Made by a program: the position numbers and the translations under genes
In this document: in pieces, positions 32,940 through 42,421 of the stretch
Layout: each line of letters opens with the position of its first letter
Position numbering within the stretch: the stretch's first letter is position 1
NCBI RefSeq assembly: GCF_006716485.1
Contig: NZ_VFPD01000001.1
Coordinates: 1,797,096-1,861,095 of the forward strand
Source: Chryseobacterium aquifrigidense
GTDB taxonomy: Bacteria; Bacteroidota; Bacteroidia; Flavobacteriales; Weeksellaceae
Direction: 5' to 3'
DNA length: 64,000 bases
Notes under the pieces: model-generated
Told to the model about the DNA's origin: nothing
Seen by the model: only the letters and a program-made list of their open reading frames with translations
The model's database searches: none

Positions 32940-33836
32940 ATGAAATACATTCTTACGTTTCTGACATTGTTACTTTGCATAGCAATATCAGCGCAAAAAA
33001 CAACTTCTATTCTTCCGTTTTTTCTGGAAAACAATTCCGTGTACGTATATTGTAAAGTCAATAAAACGGATAGTATTAAGTTTCTTTTTGATACAGGTGC
33101 AGATGGCTCTGTCATTAATAGCAACTCAAAGAAAAAGATCCCACTGAAAATTGATGGAAAATCTGAGAACAAAGGTTCCAACGGAGTAAATACTGTAGAT
33201 TACAGCAGCCACAATACAGTACAGTTTGGAAATATTGAGAAAAAAGAAATACGATTTACACTTATTCCTTATGAATCAGCCCATTTTGATGGGGTCTTCG
33301 GAACAGACCTGATGAAGGGCCAACTCATTGAAATTGATTATCATAGAAATGAGATCCGTCTTTATGAAGAGAATGATCCACTTGTTGATTGGGCAGGATA
33401 TGAAAAGGTAAAACTCCATATGATCGACAACTACCCTGCTGTAGAAAGCAGTATCCTGGTGAATGGTAAAGAATATTCTGGATTCTTTGGACTCGACAGC
33501 GGAGCGGATGATGTGCTTACAATAGCTTCTCCTTTTGCTAAAAAGAATGCTCTGGTAAAAACTATGAAAACAATTGGCAAAGCTACAGCGCAAGGTTCCG
33601 ATGGTTCTGTGTATGAAATGCCTGTGGTTCTTTGCCCGGCTGTAAAATTCGCTCAGAAATATCTTTATAATCTCCCGATTACGCTTTCCGGTTCTACGGA
33701 GGGAATTGATTCTACAGAAAAAATGGCGGGATTTTTTGGTAATCAGTTTTTAAAAAGGTTCAATACAGTGATTGATTTCAAAAACGGGTTTATTTATTTT
33801 AAACTGAATAAAAATTTGTATTCGGAGTTTAAATAG
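32940..33836 (+). CDS. Retropepsin-like aspartic protease, secreted
   Basis: The 298-aa protein has a signal peptide (MKYILTFLTLLLCIAISAQ) and two aspartic-protease motifs in one chain: FLFDTGADGSVIN (Asp51) and FGLDSGADDVLTI (Asp186). This is a pepsin-like double-domain layout built from gag-type repeats, so a single chain may form the active site that retroviral enzymes make by dimerisation. FFGNQFLKRFNTVIDF near the end is the usual flavobacterial family signature. It is expected in the periplasm or outside the cell. Confidence 0.85.
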   Translation: MKYILTFLTLLLCIAISAQKTTSILPFFLENNSVYVYCKVNKTDSIKFLFDTGADGSVINSNSKKKIPLKIDGKSENKGSNGVNTVDYSSHNTVQFGNIEKKEIRFTLIPYESAHFDGVFGTDLMKGQLIEIDYHRNEIRLYEENDPLVDWAGYEKVKLHMIDNYPAVESSILVNGKEYSGFFGLDSGADDVLTIASPFAKKNALVKTMKTIGKATAQGSDGSVYEMPVVLCPAVKFAQKYLYNLPITLSGSTEGIDSTEKMAGFFGNQFLKRFNTVIDFKNGFIYFKLNKNLYSEFK

Positions 33837-33951
33837 CTGTGAAAGTTAATTTTACATATTCTATCTGCTTTTTCTACAATCAGTTGTACAGACCAAAAAC
33901 ATTCAAATAAATTAATAATGAATAAGTTATGGTTTATCAGATTTAAATCCG

Positions 33952-33959
33952 TAATTTTG
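33952..33959 (+). promoter_or_regulatory. -7 box of J-domain/KTSC gene
   Basis: TAATTTTG matches the -7 consensus and lies 25 bp before the start codon. Confidence 0.5.
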
Positions 33960-33984
33960 CACCCCGAAAATAAGGATTAGAGAT

Positions 33985-34431
33985 ATGAAAAAAATTGGTG
34001 AGCACAGAACACTTCTTGGAGTTGATAAAAACGTTACGTTAAGAGAATTAAAGACGATTTACAGAAATGTAATGAAAGATACCCATCCTGATAAATTCAT
34101 TAATGATGAAGCAGGAAAGCAGGAAGCAGAAGAAAAAAGCAAATCTGTGATTGAGGCGTACCACTTTTTGGTAAGTATCAATCCTGAAACACAGGAAAAA
34201 TACAAGGAAGAATATACTGAAACCATTACGAAATCTAATATTCAGGATTTTTATCTGGAGAAATCAATTTTGACGGTTCAGCATCTGAACGGAAATATGT
34301 ATGAATACATGGGCGTTCCAAGAAATACATACATTAAAATGATTAATGCTGATTCACCAAGCCGTTTTGCAAGAAGACATATCTACGGAAACTTCGTTTA
34401 CAGAAAGTCCGGAGAGGCTATGGCAGATTAA
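33985..34431 (+). CDS. J-domain / KTSC fusion protein
   Basis: The 148-aa protein has an N-terminal J-like domain with the HPD tripeptide (His34-Pro-Asp36 in DTHPDKF), which stimulates DnaK-type chaperones, and a C-terminal KTSC domain (MYEYMGVPRNTYIKMINADS, then FARRHIYGNFVYRK). KTSC is thought to bind nucleic acid or partner proteins. The start is 25 bp after a -7 box and a terminator follows the stop. Confidence 0.88.
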   Translation: MKKIGEHRTLLGVDKNVTLRELKTIYRNVMKDTHPDKFINDEAGKQEAEEKSKSVIEAYHFLVSINPETQEKYKEEYTETITKSNIQDFYLEKSILTVQHLNGNMYEYMGVPRNTYIKMINADSPSRFARRHIYGNFVYRKSGEAMAD

Positions 34432-34454
34432 TTTTTTCCACTACAATATTTGAG

Positions 34455-34482
34455 AGCTTCCAGTTTTGCTGGGAGCTTTTTT
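34455..34482 (+). terminator. Terminator of J-domain/KTSC gene
   Basis: GCTTCCAG pairs with CTGGGAGC (one G-T pair) and is followed by seven T residues, 24 bp past the stop. Confidence 0.75.
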
Positions 34483-34490
34483 TATGTTTC

Positions 34491-34550
34491 GGCTAAAGCC
34501 ATTTATTCGTTGTTATAGAGTTAAGCGGGCTAAAGCCCGCTCCTATTGAA
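34491..34550. repeat. GGCTAAAGCC hairpin repeats
   Basis: GGCTAAAGCC (34491-34500) and GCGGGCTAAAGCCCGC (34525-34540) are perfect palindromes followed by CTCCTATTGAAT. The same motif recurs at 34761-34776 (ATGGGCTTTAGCCCAT), 34799-34810 and 42459-42470. These are dispersed intergenic elements of the genome. Confidence 0.75.
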
Positions 34551-34562
34551 TTAACAGTTTAC

Positions 34563-34676
34563 GTTTGTCATTCTGACGAAGGAAGAATCTCTGTTGTAAT
34601 CAGACCCATGAGATTCTTCACTACATTGATGAACTACGTTCGCAGACTTTCAGTCTGTGTTCAGAATGACACAAAC
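34563..34676. mobile_element. MITE-like element with 13-bp inverted ends
   Basis: The 114-bp stretch starts GTTTGTCATTCTGA and ends TCAGAATGACACAAAC, which are near-perfect inverted repeats. Inside, AGAATCT and GAGATTCT form a second pair. It has no ORF and sits between hairpin repeats, typical of a small non-autonomous element or REP-like sequence. Confidence 0.6.
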
Positions 34677-34852
34677 CGATAATTCAACTTAAAAACAACT
34701 TACTTTCTTTTCATAAACATCATCCGGCAATTATTGCGATATAATTAATGATCAATAGAAATGGGCTTTAGCCCATTTAAATAATAAAAACCATTCAACG
34801 GCTTTAGCCAAAACCTATATAATCCAATTTTAAATCATCAAATATCAACAAA

Positions 34853-34881
34853 AAAGCGCCTCAGAAGATCTGAGGCGCTTT
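34853..34881 (-). terminator. Terminator of RND efflux operon
   Basis: AAAGCGCCTCAGA (34853-34865) pairs perfectly with 34869-34881 around AGA, and the minus strand runs into T residues. It lies 23 bp past the permease stop. Confidence 0.9.
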
Positions 34882-34903
34882 CGGTTAATTAAAGGCTTAA
34901 TTT

Positions 34904-37900
34904 TTAATTATCTAAATGCTTCGGAGTAAATCCGTCTTCATTCAGTTCTCTATGTACGTAATCTGCTTTCATTTCAGCTTCGTAGTCTACTTTGGTATCT
35001 TTACCCATTCTTCTCAGAACAGAGTCAAATAGAGAGTATACTACCGGTACAATGATCAATGTAAGGAATAGTGATGATGTCAGACCACCAATTACTACCC
35101 ATGCAAGACCTTTGTTCATTTCAGCTCCGGCACCTGTTGCCAATGCGATCGGTAACATACCGAAGATCATCGCAATGGTAGTCATCAGGATCGGACGAAG
35201 ACGTGCGTGGTTCGCCTGTACCAGGGCATCGTGAGTATTGGCACCTGCTGCCTTTCTGGCATTCGTAAAGTCAACGATAAGGATCGCATTCTTCGCTACC
35301 AGACCAATCAACATGATCATCCCCAACATCGTAAAGATGTTCAATGAATTGGCAGTTAAGGCAAGGATTACCATTACCCCAATCATCGCTAACGGGATTG
35401 AGAACAATACCACGAAAGGATATACGAAACTGTCATATAGTGAAACCATTACCAGGTATACCAATACGATAGCTGCCAATAATGCAATTCCTAACGTACC
35501 GAAACCTTCCTGCTGGTTCTCCATATCTCCACTCCAGATGTAATCTACACCTACAGGTTTTTTGGTACTGTTCATGAACTGATTAGCCCACTCATTAGCT
35601 ACATCCCCTACCGGTCTACCAACAGCTTTCGCTCTTACTTTTACAGAAGGAGACTTGTCTCTACGTTCAAGCAAACTTGGTCCTGAACCCATTTCCACAT
35701 TAGCAAACTGGCTTAAACGAACCTGCTGCCCCTGAGGGTTTGTAAACATAAGGTTTTTAACATCATCAATAGATTGTCTGTTCACATCTCCGAAACGGAT
35801 ATTGATATCATATTCATATTCCCCAGCTCTGAATTTTCCATCTGTATTTCCGTTGAATGCAGTCTGCATTGTCTGTCCTACACTTGAAAGGTTTAAACCT
35901 AAGGCAGCCATTTTATCTCTGTCAATACTTACCTGAACTTCCGGGCTACCAGTGTCAGTTGATAATTCAGCGTCTACTGCTCCCGGAACTTTTTTAAGTA
36001 ATTCAAGGATTCTTGTTGCTTCTTTTACTGCTGTAGCATTATCCGGAGCAGTTACCACCATTTCAATAGGAGCATTTTCAGCACCCATGATACCGATTGG
36101 AGCCGTTTTAAACTCAACTCCTGTGAATTTCTCCTCCAGCTGTCTTTTTATTTTTGCAGCCTTGATGTTGGTACTTTCAGAACGTTCAGACTTATCTGTT
36201 AAGTTCACCTGAACCTCAGACTGATATGTTGTTGCCTGAGCACCACCAAAACCTGTAGACTGCTGTCCAACTGTTGTAATAAGATCTACAACATCTTTAT
36301 CATTTCTTAAAAACTTCTCAACGTCTAATGTTAATTGGTTTGTTTTTTCAACGGTTGCATCTTTGGACAATTCCATTTGTACTAAGAACTGACCACGGTC
36401 GATTGGCGGGAAGAACTCTCCTCCAATGAATCCGAATGCTACCAGCATGAATGAACTGATTAAAACAATAAATGTGATCACTACTGTTGAAATTCTTCTT
36501 AATGTTGTTTTCAGACACCATTCAAGAATTCCTGTGATCCAGTGTGTAAACTTGTCAATTAATCCTTCAAACCAAAGAATAAATTTCTCAAACCAGTTTT
36601 TACCTGTTAAATGTTCCAGTTTACCGAATCTTGAAGATAACCAAGGAATGATGGTAAATGATGCCAATAAGGATAACAAGGTGGCAATAACTACCGTGAC
36701 GCAGAACTGGGCAAGAATGTTGGCTACAAGACCTGAGCTCATTGCAATCGGTAAGAATACCACTACAATTACCAGGGTAATCGCCGCAACGGTAAATCCA
36801 ATCTCTGAAGCCCCGTCATACGCTGCTCTGATCTTACTTTTACCCATCTCCATGTGACGGTAAATGTTTTCGAGTACTACAATCGCGTCATCCACCAGGA
36901 TCCCTACCACGAGTGAAAGACCCAGTAAACTCATCAGGTTCAAAGTATATCCCATAAGGTTCATTCCGATGAATGCTGCCACCAATGAAGCCGGGATAGA
37001 AACCATTACGATGAATGCGTTTCTGATACTGTGAAGGAATAGTAACATCACAATCGCCACGAGGATAATCGCTAAGAATAAGTCGAAAATAACGTGGTTG
37101 GCAGATTCAAGGGTAAATTCTGTAGTATCGTTTACGATTTTTACTTTTACTCCCTGAACTTTATAAGCTTCTTCTACAGTTTTAATGGTCTTCTGAACAC
37201 TTTCAGATACCGCTACCGCATTGGCATCAGATTGTTTTTTAACCTGCATCAAAATAGTAGGAAACTGGTTGAATCTCGCTACTTTTTCAACATCCTTCTG
37301 AGAGTCGAAAACTGTTGCGATATCAGATAAACGTACCTGAGCTCCATTTTTATTGGAAACTACAAGGTTGTTCATTTCCTCAGTTGATTTATACTTTCCT
37401 GAAAGTCTGATGGTAGATTTTGTAGTTCTCGTTTTCAAACTTCCTGTAGGGAAATCAAGGTTTGATGAAAGAATGGCCTGTTGTACATCTCCAATTGAAA
37501 GTCCGTACCCCTGCAATTTTTTCTCATCAAGATTCACCTGGATTTCTCTCTCCTGTCCACCTACAAGGTCAACCTGAGCCACACCGTTTACACGGGAGAA
37601 AATAGGTTCAATCTTTTTATCCAGTAAGTCGTAAAGGTCTTTACTGTTCAGTTTATCAGATGAAATACTCATCGTGATAATCGGTAAGTCATCTAAGGAG
37701 AACTTATTCAGCGAGGGCGCTTTTACATCTTCCGGAAGGTCTGCAAGAATGGCATTTACCTTTCTCTGGGCATCGTTCAAAGCATAGTCTACATCAGCCC
37801 CATCGTTCAGCTGAACCATGATAACAGATAAACTCTCGTATGAAGAAGATTCTACTTTTTTAACGTTTTCCAAAGAACCTACGGCATCTTCAATCTTTCG

Positions 37901-38092
37901 GGTTACGGAGGTTTCCACCTCTGCAGGTGAAGCTCCCGGATATACCGTAGAGATTGTTACCATGTTGGTTTCAAACTTCGGAATCAATTCGTATCCCATG
38001 AGTGTATAACTCAGGATACCTCCCAACGTCAGAATTGTAAATAATACAATTACCAGCGAGGGTCTTTTAATCGATATTTCTGCTAACTTCAT
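34904..38092 (-). CDS. RND multidrug efflux permease (HAE1/AcrB type)
   Basis: This 1062-aa inner-membrane pump exports drugs by proton antiport. It starts ISIKRPSLVIVLFTILTLGG, with twelve hydrophobic segments in two halves. The TM4 proton relay is seen as VGILVDDAIVVLENIYRHME (Asp pair) and the second half has GLVAKNAILIVDFTNA with Lys. Large periplasmic loops contain GQQSTGFGGAQ. It is 7 bp behind the adaptor gene. Substrates are not predictable; length and motifs are complete. Confidence 0.95.
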   Translation of the reverse strand: MKLAEISIKRPSLVIVLFTILTLGGILSYTLMGYELIPKFETNMVTISTVYPGASPAEVETSVTRKIEDAVGSLENVKKVESSSYESLSVIMVQLNDGADVDYALNDAQRKVNAILADLPEDVKAPSLNKFSLDDLPIITMSISSDKLNSKDLYDLLDKKIEPIFSRVNGVAQVDLVGGQEREIQVNLDEKKLQGYGLSIGDVQQAILSSNLDFPTGSLKTRTTKSTIRLSGKYKSTEEMNNLVVSNKNGAQVRLSDIATVFDSQKDVEKVARFNQFPTILMQVKKQSDANAVAVSESVQKTIKTVEEAYKVQGVKVKIVNDTTEFTLESANHVIFDLFLAIILVAIVMLLFLHSIRNAFIVMVSIPASLVAAFIGMNLMGYTLNLMSLLGLSLVVGILVDDAIVVLENIYRHMEMGKSKIRAAYDGASEIGFTVAAITLVIVVVFLPIAMSSGLVANILAQFCVTVVIATLLSLLASFTIIPWLSSRFGKLEHLTGKNWFEKFILWFEGLIDKFTHWITGILEWCLKTTLRRISTVVITFIVLISSFMLVAFGFIGGEFFPPIDRGQFLVQMELSKDATVEKTNQLTLDVEKFLRNDKDVVDLITTVGQQSTGFGGAQATTYQSEVQVNLTDKSERSESTNIKAAKIKRQLEEKFTGVEFKTAPIGIMGAENAPIEMVVTAPDNATAVKEATRILELLKKVPGAVDAELSTDTGSPEVQVSIDRDKMAALGLNLSSVGQTMQTAFNGNTDGKFRAGEYEYDINIRFGDVNRQSIDDVKNLMFTNPQGQQVRLSQFANVEMGSGPSLLERRDKSPSVKVRAKAVGRPVGDVANEWANQFMNSTKKPVGVDYIWSGDMENQQEGFGTLGIALLAAIVLVYLVMVSLYDSFVYPFVVLFSIPLAMIGVMVILALTANSLNIFTMLGMIMLIGLVAKNAILIVDFTNARKAAGANTHDALVQANHARLRPILMTTIAMIFGMLPIALATGAGAEMNKGLAWVVIGGLTSSLFLTLIIVPVVYSLFDSVLRRMGKDTKVDYEAEMKADYVHRELNEDGFTPKHLDN

Positions 38093-38099
38093 AGATCTG

Positions 38100-39161
38100 C
38101 TACTTTATAATGTTCACTTTAGATCCATTGTCCAAATTGATCTGTCCGCTGGTAACTACCTGCTCTCCTCCATTCAATCCGCTTAAAATCTGAACTTTAT
38201 CTCCGTAAACTTTTCCTATGGTTACTTTGATCAATTTAGCAACTCCATTCTGAACAACGAATAATTGTCCTGAGCTTACTCCATTTACAAACGCTTCTGC
38301 AGGAACTGTCAGCATATTCTGAGTTTCTGCCCCGTTGTTTGTACTGAATTTAGCAGTTGCATACATACCCGCTTTCAGGTTTCCTCTGTTCTGTACTTCA
38401 ATTTCAACAGGGAAATTCAGAGAAGCATCACTTTTAGGAGCAATAAAGGTAATTCTGCCTACGAAAGAATCTTCAGGTAATACATTTACTTTAATCGGAA
38501 CTTCCTGACCTAACTGAATTTTTCCGATCTGGCTTTCATCAACTAAAACAGAAAGCTTCAGACTGTTGATATTAACGATTTCAAACATTGATGTTCCAGG
38601 AGAAACAACTGTTCCCGGTTCAACCATTTTCTTGTTGATTGTACCGCTGATTCCTGCACGGATGCTTGTATCATTTACTTTTACACCTTGTGCTCTTACT
38701 GCTGCCTGCATATTTTTAAGCTGCAGTCTTGAGTTATCAAGCTGTTGTTTTGTAACTCCACCTGTTTTATATGCGTTCTCATAGCGTTGGTTATCAATAA
38801 TAGCATTCTGTAGATTGTTCTGAGCCTGAGTAACATCCACCTCGATAGCATCTTTTTTGATCGTTGCTAAAACCTGGCCTGCTCCTACCCTTGAACCTTC
38901 TTTTACCAAAACGCTTACGATGCGTCCTGAAATTTCAGAAGATTGATTCATTTCCTGTTTTGGAATGAAAGTTCCATTGGCCGAGTAGTCTGTATCAATA
39001 TTTTCTCTTGTAACGGTTACAATATTAACATTGATTTTATCTACCTGCTTGGCAACTTCTTTTACTTCCTGAGTCTGCTTTTCTTTGTTTCCAGCAATCT
39101 TGTACGCGGCTAAACCTATCAGTACAGCTGCTACGATGATATATATTAAAGTTTTTTTCAT
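38100..39161 (-). CDS. RND periplasmic adaptor (membrane fusion protein)
   Basis: The 353-aa adaptor links the permease and the outer-membrane channel. It has an N-terminal membrane anchor (LIYIIVAAVLIGLAAYKI), a split lipoyl/biotinyl hairpin (SGRIVSVLVKEGSRVGAGQ and AGISGTINKKMVEPGTVVSP), an alpha-helical hairpin between them and a C-terminal beta-barrel (TVPAEAFVNG). It is translated 9 bp after the TolC-like gene and 7 bp before the permease. Confidence 0.93.
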   Translation of the reverse strand: MKKTLIYIIVAAVLIGLAAYKIAGNKEKQTQEVKEVAKQVDKINVNIVTVTRENIDTDYSANGTFIPKQEMNQSSEISGRIVSVLVKEGSRVGAGQVLATIKKDAIEVDVTQAQNNLQNAIIDNQRYENAYKTGGVTKQQLDNSRLQLKNMQAAVRAQGVKVNDTSIRAGISGTINKKMVEPGTVVSPGTSMFEIVNINSLKLSVLVDESQIGKIQLGQEVPIKVNVLPEDSFVGRITFIAPKSDASLNFPVEIEVQNRGNLKAGMYATAKFSTNNGAETQNMLTVPAEAFVNGVSSGQLFVVQNGVAKLIKVTIGKVYGDKVQILSGLNGGEQVVTSGQINLDNGSKVNIIK

Positions 39162-39170
39162 TTTAGTTTA

Positions 39171-40523
39171 TTATAAGTTTTGTAGTGTGTTTAGTTCACC
39201 CTTAGCTTTTATCAGTTTAATCTCTGCCTGCTTGTAATCTAACAATGCATTAGAATAATTCTGTTTTGCCTGTGTCAAAGCATTTTCAGAATCCAGTACT
39301 TCTGTAAGTGTTGCCAATCCATACTGATAGTTAGACTGAGTATTTTTCTGAACTCTTTCTGCCAACCCTACATTATCTTTCATGCTTTCGATATTAATCA
39401 ATGCGTTTTCCATATTGGTTACTGCATTTTTATAATCTAAACTTAAGCTCAGCTGCGTATTTTCAATATCAACATCTAGATCCTGGATATCAATTTCTGC
39501 CTGGTTGATCTTGGCTTTCGTAGCTCCTCCTGTGAAAATAGGAATATTTACATTCAAGCCTATTGCTGAGTAGTCACTCCAAAGAACGCCTTTGCTAAGA
39601 CCATTCGTCAGCGGGAATTTTGCTCCGTTTGCTCCCCATCCGTAGTTCGCAGTAAGATTTACTGAGGGATAAAGATAAGCTTCAGTCGCTTTTTTATTGA
39701 AAACCAAAAGTTCCCTGTTTTTATTTAAAACTTTAAGCTCTGTACGATCATTAAGATTTACGTTGCTCGCAATCAGTTCAGGCTTTGGTTCGATCTGTTT
39801 TTCTTCAAGCTCGATGTCTGTAGAAATCGGGATTCCCATATAAAACTTCAGAGCATTTTTTGAAAGCTCAACAGAGTTGATTAGGGCCTGTTTATTGGAA
39901 CCGATATTGGTAAGCTGAACATTTGTTCTGTCTAAATCGATTGATTTTGCCAAACCGTTATCAACCAAACTTTTAATAACATTTCTTACCTTCTCTGTAT
40001 TGGCATAGCTGGCAGTTACCGTTTTAAGATTCTCCTCCTGTACAAACACCTGATAATAAGCTGTTGCTACATTTTCAATAATCTGTTCGTTGGTTAACTG
40101 AGCATTCAGCACATAAAATTCTCTTGTTGATTTTGCTGCTTTAAGCCCTGTAAATACTCTTTGGTCAAAAATGGCCTGCTGAAGTTGTACAGAAGCTGTT
40201 GAACCCCAAGGCTGCCCAAACTGGGCTCTGATTTTCTCTCCTCCAAATTCCAGCAAAGATTCCTGAATAATTGGATTATAGGTTAAACCTGCCGTTGCAC
40301 TGACCTGTGGAAGGGCACCGGCTCTGGCTTCATCAATCTTGTATTCGGCTTTTTTAACCTGTAAAGCAGCTTTTTTGGCTTCTGCTTTATTCTGGAGTGC
40401 CTGTTTTATTGCTTCCTGCAGGGAAACCTGCTGCTGGGCAGACATCAGTGTAGAGCCGAAAATCATAAATGCTGAAGCTATCCCAATTTTTAGCTTTGTA
40501 GCAGTTATACGTTTTCTATTCAT
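39171..40523 (-). CDS. TolC-family outer-membrane channel
   Basis: The 450-aa protein has a signal peptide (ending near ASAFMIFGSTLMSAQQ) and the long alpha-helical repeats of TolC proteins: VSLQEAIKQALQNKAEAKKA at the start of the mature chain and the corresponding YGLATLTEVLDSENALTQAK in the second half. It forms the outer-membrane exit duct of the pump. It is the first structural gene, 89 bp after tetR and 9 bp before the adaptor. Confidence 0.92.
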   Translation of the reverse strand: MNRKRITATKLKIGIASAFMIFGSTLMSAQQQVSLQEAIKQALQNKAEAKKAALQVKKAEYKIDEARAGALPQVSATAGLTYNPIIQESLLEFGGEKIRAQFGQPWGSTASVQLQQAIFDQRVFTGLKAAKSTREFYVLNAQLTNEQIIENVATAYYQVFVQEENLKTVTASYANTEKVRNVIKSLVDNGLAKSIDLDRTNVQLTNIGSNKQALINSVELSKNALKFYMGIPISTDIELEEKQIEPKPELIASNVNLNDRTELKVLNKNRELLVFNKKATEAYLYPSVNLTANYGWGANGAKFPLTNGLSKGVLWSDYSAIGLNVNIPIFTGGATKAKINQAEIDIQDLDVDIENTQLSLSLDYKNAVTNMENALINIESMKDNVGLAERVQKNTQSNYQYGLATLTEVLDSENALTQAKQNYSNALLDYKQAEIKLIKAKGELNTLQNL

Positions 40524-40612
40524 AATTTTATACTTCGTTTATTTTTTATTTAGTTTTCAGCCATTATTTATTTCTATTTGACGAATCATTTTCAGAAATA
40601 CTTTAGTTTTTT

Positions 40613-41206
40613 TTAGTTTTTGAACAACATATTGATGATAATCTCTTTTCTTTCAGAAATAATCTTATCATATTCTTCATCATTGATTAATAAATTCTCC
40701 ATGAATAATGGTCTTATAGCACTCGGGAACACCAGAAGGGAAACCATATTCAGAATAAACTGAACGGGTGCCATTTTCTCAATATTTCCCAATTCCATTT
40801 CTTTTTCAATATCCTTGTACATATCGTTCAGGATATCCTCTTCAATTTCTCTGTGATGACAGGTCCCTTTATTAATTTGTGACACGATATACGTTTCCAG
40901 ATACGGATACTGAAGGCTTGTAGAAAGACTGCTTTCTATGAATTTGCTGATCTTCTCTTTAAAAGGCATATCAGAAATCTGAATGATCTTCGACTTTTCC
41001 TGTTCTACCCTCTGTGCTTCATCAAAGATGATTTGAATAAGCTTATCTCTTGAACGGAAATAATAATTAATAAGGGTTCTGTTCACTCCTGCTTCATCTG
41101 CAATCTCCTGCGTAGTAGCATCAAACTTTCCTTTCACAAAGAATAAATTCTTCGCTGTCTCCTTGATCAATTCCTGTGTTTGGTCTTTTTTTGCTTGATT
41201 TGACAT
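40613..41206 (-). CDS. TetR-family repressor of the efflux operon
   Basis: The 197-aa protein has the TetR HTH at residues 12-58: LIKETAKNLFFVKGKFDATT, QEIADEAGVNRTLINYYFRS and a ligand-binding helical C-terminal domain. It is the first gene of the efflux operon, with tandem TTTGTTAAACAAA palindromes at its own promoter, so autorepression and control of the pump are likely. The inducer is not known. Confidence 0.92.
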   Translation of the reverse strand: MSNQAKKDQTQELIKETAKNLFFVKGKFDATTQEIADEAGVNRTLINYYFRSRDKLIQIIFDEAQRVEQEKSKIIQISDMPFKEKISKFIESSLSTSLQYPYLETYIVSQINKGTCHHREIEEDILNDMYKDIEKEMELGNIEKMAPVQFILNMVSLLVFPSAIRPLFMENLLINDEEYDKIISERKEIIINMLFKN

Positions 41207-41207
41207 T

Positions 41208-41269
41208 TTTGTTAAACAAATTTGTGCAAATTTATACTAAAAATTATTTTTGACAAAATTGTTAAACAA
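41208..41269 (-). promoter_or_regulatory. tetR-efflux promoter with two operator palindromes
   Basis: On the minus strand a -33 element (TTTG, plus-strand CAAA 41254-41257) and a -7 box (TAAATTTG, 41227-41234) are spaced by 19 bp. TTTGTTAAACAAA at 41208-41220 covers the predicted start of transcription and TTGTTAAACAA at 41259-41269 lies just upstream of the -33 element. Both are palindromic, as expected for TetR operators. Confidence 0.75.
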
Positions 41270-41430
41270 AAAAATTAAACATAATTGTCATGACATCCAT
41301 CATGTTTATGACTTGAAATTTGAAATAATAAAATGTTTAAGACAGGAAATTATCTTCTATAAAAGATTATTAGAGAATTCTTTTTGATATACAATTTACT
41401 TAGAATACTTCGATCAAGAATAGGGATAAC

Positions 41431-41462
41431 AAAAAACGGGCAGAAATTTCTGCCCGTTTTTT
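41431..41462. terminator. Bidirectional terminator
   Basis: AAAAAACGGGCAGAAA is perfectly complementary to 41447-41462, with T-runs on both sides. It terminates the CvfB-like gene on the minus strand. Confidence 0.93.
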
Positions 41463-41465
41463 GTT

Positions 41466-42311
41466 TTATAATAATTTGATTTTATCGTCTGAGATATCGA
41501 TGATCTTATCTTTATAAAGTCCTCCAATTGCCTTTTTAAAGTTTTTCTTACTCATCTGAAGTTCATCCTTAATTTCTTCAGGTGAAGATTTATCAGAAAC
41601 ATAAAGAAGTCCGTAATTTTCTTCCAGTTTGTTCAGAATTTTCTGTTTGAACTCGTCAATATTTTCAAAACCTTCCGGCTGTAAAGAGATATCAATTTTC
41701 CCATCTTCGCGGATTGTTTTGATATATCCTGTTTCTTCTGACAGCGGGTACAGTTTTTTGAAAACATCAGAAGCGTAAATCAATCCAATATATTTTTTGT
41801 TGATGATTACATTCCAGCCCAGTTCACTTTCATTCATCATGATCAGGTCTACTTTGTCTCCTTTTTGGAATGGAAGCTCATCATATTGAGGGTTTCTCTT
41901 GAACTTAGTGGTCCCGGTGATCAGTTCCATATCTTCATCTACATAAATATAGACCAGATATCTTTTCCCTTCGACAATTTTTGTTTTCTGCTGCTTGTAA
42001 GGGATAAATAAATCTTTAATAATTCCCCAATCCATAAAAGCTCCACTTGGAAGACTTTGTACACAGCTCATTACTGCAAATTCACCTACCTCCGCCAATG
42101 GAATTTCAGTAGTTGCTTTTAATTTATCATCATCCTGATACACAAAAACTTCAACCTCCTCACCTGTTTCTTTTTCATCCTGAATAAAGATTTTAGGCAG
42201 AAAAGCCTTTTCACCGGCTTCGTCTACGAGGATCCATCCTGAATTAATTTTTTCTGAAATTGTTAAAGTTTGAGTTTTTCCGAGTTGCATTGATGATAAA
42301 TTAGCTGACAA
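41466..42311 (-). CDS. CvfB-like S1-domain RNA-binding protein
   Basis: The 281-aa protein matches the CvfB/YitL family: tandem S1-like OB folds (GWILVDEAGEKAFLP, SGAFMDWGIIKDLFIPYKQQ, and GWNVIINKKYIGLIYASDVF) and a C-terminal winged helix (LQMSKKNFKKAIGGLYKD). These proteins bind RNA and affect virulence and expression in other bacteria. The ATG at 42290 (MQLGKTQTL) is an alternative start. It is monocistronic. Confidence 0.87.
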   Translation of the reverse strand: MSANLSSMQLGKTQTLTISEKINSGWILVDEAGEKAFLPKIFIQDEKETGEEVEVFVYQDDDKLKATTEIPLAEVGEFAVMSCVQSLPSGAFMDWGIIKDLFIPYKQQKTKIVEGKRYLVYIYVDEDMELITGTTKFKRNPQYDELPFQKGDKVDLIMMNESELGWNVIINKKYIGLIYASDVFKKLYPLSEETGYIKTIREDGKIDISLQPEGFENIDEFKQKILNKLEENYGLLYVSDKSSPEEIKDELQMSKKNFKKAIGGLYKDKIIDISDDKIKLL

Positions 42312-42421
42312 AGGTACGGAAATTTGAAGATGCTATCCTAGTCTATATAATTATAATTCTCTTAAGGGCTTTATAAAAAGTTATGAAACTATGAAAAACG
42401 TTATGTTTTAAAAAATATGTT

